Assembly (NCBI GenBank): GCA_000721275.1
Contig: JOFO01000045.1
Span: 1 to 47,795 of the forward strand
Direction: 5' to 3'
Origin: Microtetraspora glauca
GTDB lineage: Bacteria > Actinomycetota > Actinomycetes > Streptomycetales > Streptomycetaceae
Length of the DNA stretch: 47,795 bases
Numbering within the stretch: the first letter of the stretch is position 1; every line of letters starts with the position of its first letter. Below the pieces are notes generated by a model. The model was given only the letters and a program-made list of their open reading frames with translations, was not told the origin of the DNA and ran no database searches. Shown here piece by piece: positions 47,227 to 47,795 of this stretch. A program made the position numbers and the translations under genes.

Positions 47227-47240
47227 TGGGAGCGATTCCA
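47227..47240. promoter_or_regulatory. Second, degenerate CebR-like box
   Basis: TGGGAGCGATTCCA matches the CebR consensus at 12 of 14 positions. It is 50 bp upstream of the CBM2 gene, in a repressing position for that gene. Confidence 0.65.
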
Positions 47241-47289
47241 TCCCGTCGGCACGCCGCAGGACGCGTGCCCTCGCCGTGAGGACTCGCTC

Positions 47290-47758
47290 ATGCGCCATCC
47301 CCCACGTCTCACCGCGCTGCTCGCCGGAGCAGCGGTCACGGCGGCGAGCACCGCGCTCGCCGTCGTGGGTACGGCCTCAGGAGCCGCGGCCGCACCCGTC
47401 TGCACCGTGGAGTACTCGGTCACGAACCAGTGGTCCGGAGGCTTCCAGGGTGCCGTCACCGTCACCAACCACAGCACCGCGCTGGACGGCTGGAGCCTCG
47501 GCTTCTCCTTCCCGGCCGGCCAGCGGGTCAGCCAGGGCTGGGGCGGCAGGTGGACGCAGTCCGGCGCCGCCGTCACCGTCGCGAACGAGAGCTGGAACGG
47601 CCGGCTGGACACCGGCGCCAAGGTGACGACGGGCTTCGTCGCCTCCTGGACGGCGGCCAACACCGCCCCCACCGCCTTCACCCTCGGTGGCACGGCCTGC
47701 GACACGGCCGGGCCGACCACCCCGCCCACGACTCCTCCCACCACACCCCCGACGACTC
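47290..47758 (+). CDS. Secreted CBM2-containing cellulase, truncated at the contig end
   Basis: The first 156 codons are present. A signal peptide (about 1-35) is followed by a CBM2 module (PVCTVEYSVTNQWSGGFQG to GGTACD) with its spaced Trp residues and terminal Cys pair. A PTTP-repeat linker follows and is cut off; the catalytic domain is missing. In streptomycetes a CBM2-linker protein beside GH48 is usually a GH6, GH5, GH9 or GH74 enzyme, so the missing part is probably a cellulase. The frame continues in silico into adapter sequence, which must not be translated. CebR-like boxes upstream suggest control with GH48. Confidence 0.88.
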
Positions 47759-47795
47759 CTGTCTCTTATACACATCTGACGCTGCCGACGAAGAG
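47759..47795. other. Illumina Nextera adapter, not genomic DNA
   Basis: From 47759 the sequence is CTGTCTCTTATACACATCT, the transposase mosaic end, followed by GACGCTGCCGACGA, the rest of the Nextera read-1 adapter in reverse complement. The last four bases, AGAG, would start the i5 index and fit index 503 as I recall it. CT at 47759-47760 could also be genomic, so the true end is 47758-47760. Confidence 0.97.

Larger units (their letters stand above)
46947..47289. other. Divergent regulatory region between two cellulase genes
   Basis: 343 bp between the leftward GH48 gene and the rightward CBM2 gene. No gene is visible. It contains a perfect CebR-type palindrome and a second degenerate box, with AT-richer sequence around 47150-47200 suited to promoters. 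Confidence 0.7.

Noticed and set aside
47377..47775. A leftward 132-aa frame starting MCIRDR
   Set aside because: Its start codon is inside the Nextera adapter and the rest is antisense to the CBM2 gene. It is an artefact.
1..47795. tRNA, rRNA, CRISPR arrays, insertion sequences, attachment sites
   Set aside because: No cloverleaf-like sequence, regularly spaced repeats, transposase or integrase reading frame, or tRNA-end duplication was recognised on either strand.

Overview
The window is a high-GC, Streptomyces-type actinobacterial contig. The evidence is very strong G/C at third codon positions, many GTG starts, frequent 4-bp GTGA/ATGA stop-start overlaps, an XRE-DUF397 pair, sugar ABC transporters without their own ATPase, and a secreted cellulase with a perfect CebR-type operator. 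Both ends cut a gene. The last 37 bases are not genomic: they are an Illumina Nextera transposase adapter, so the window appears to be one complete draft-assembly contig.

Layout. 1-6.1 kb: a partial SPFH/band-7 membrane protein, an M23 peptidase, an alpha/beta hydrolase, an S66 LD-carboxypeptidase, a ROK regulator and a free-standing TrpF. 6.1-9 kb: divergent xylB and xylA for D-xylose entry. 9-17.3 kb: a galactan locus. A leftward operon (binding protein, two permeases, LacI regulator) diverges from a GH42 beta-galactosidase and a secreted GH53 endo-galactanase. A TGTGA-N4-TCACA operator overlaps the operon promoter, and a 9-bp tandem repeat lies before the GH42 start. 17.3-27 kb: an accessory stretch with an HxlR regulator diverging from an imine-reductase-like enzyme, a GH95-like protein that has lost its catalytic barrel, a lipoprotein, a Cmx/CmlR-type efflux pump, an orphan Imm10-like protein, an XRE-DUF397-PPOX overlapping operon, two small proteins, and a serine hydrolase controlled by a divergent TetR. 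The serine hydrolase carries the only TTA codon I found in the window. 27-27.7 kb: 634 bp without a credible gene but with a 28-bp perfect palindrome and a diverged duplication.

27.7-41.5 kb is one long pectin/arabinan utilisation locus, all rightward: GntR regulator, DHDPS-family enzyme, L-arabinonate-dehydratase-type IlvD/Edd enzyme, two ABC permeases, Gfo/Idh/MocA oxidoreductase, PmoA-family (DUF6807) protein, GH43, sugar-binding lipoprotein, CE12 acetylesterase, PL1 pectate lyase and CE8 pectin methylesterase. The last three are exported and would strip and cut pectin. The ABC system would import fragments and GH43 would release monosaccharide inside the cell. The DHDPS/IlvD pair would suit oxidative, non-phosphorylating L-arabinose catabolism.

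41.5-47.8 kb: a PRC-barrel/DUF2382 stress-type protein, an ECF sigma operon that may begin with a 27-codon leader ORF, a CBM2-Ig-GH48 cellulase, and a divergent CBM2 protein cut off in its Pro/Thr linker. Two CebR-like boxes lie between the last two genes.

No tRNA, rRNA, CRISPR array or insertion sequence was seen. The main leads are the barrel-less GH95 protein, the Gfo/Idh-PmoA pair inside the pectin operon, the repeat-bearing GH42 leader, the XRE-DUF397-PPOX operon and the sigma-factor leader ORF. I did not find a system that I can claim is new with confidence.
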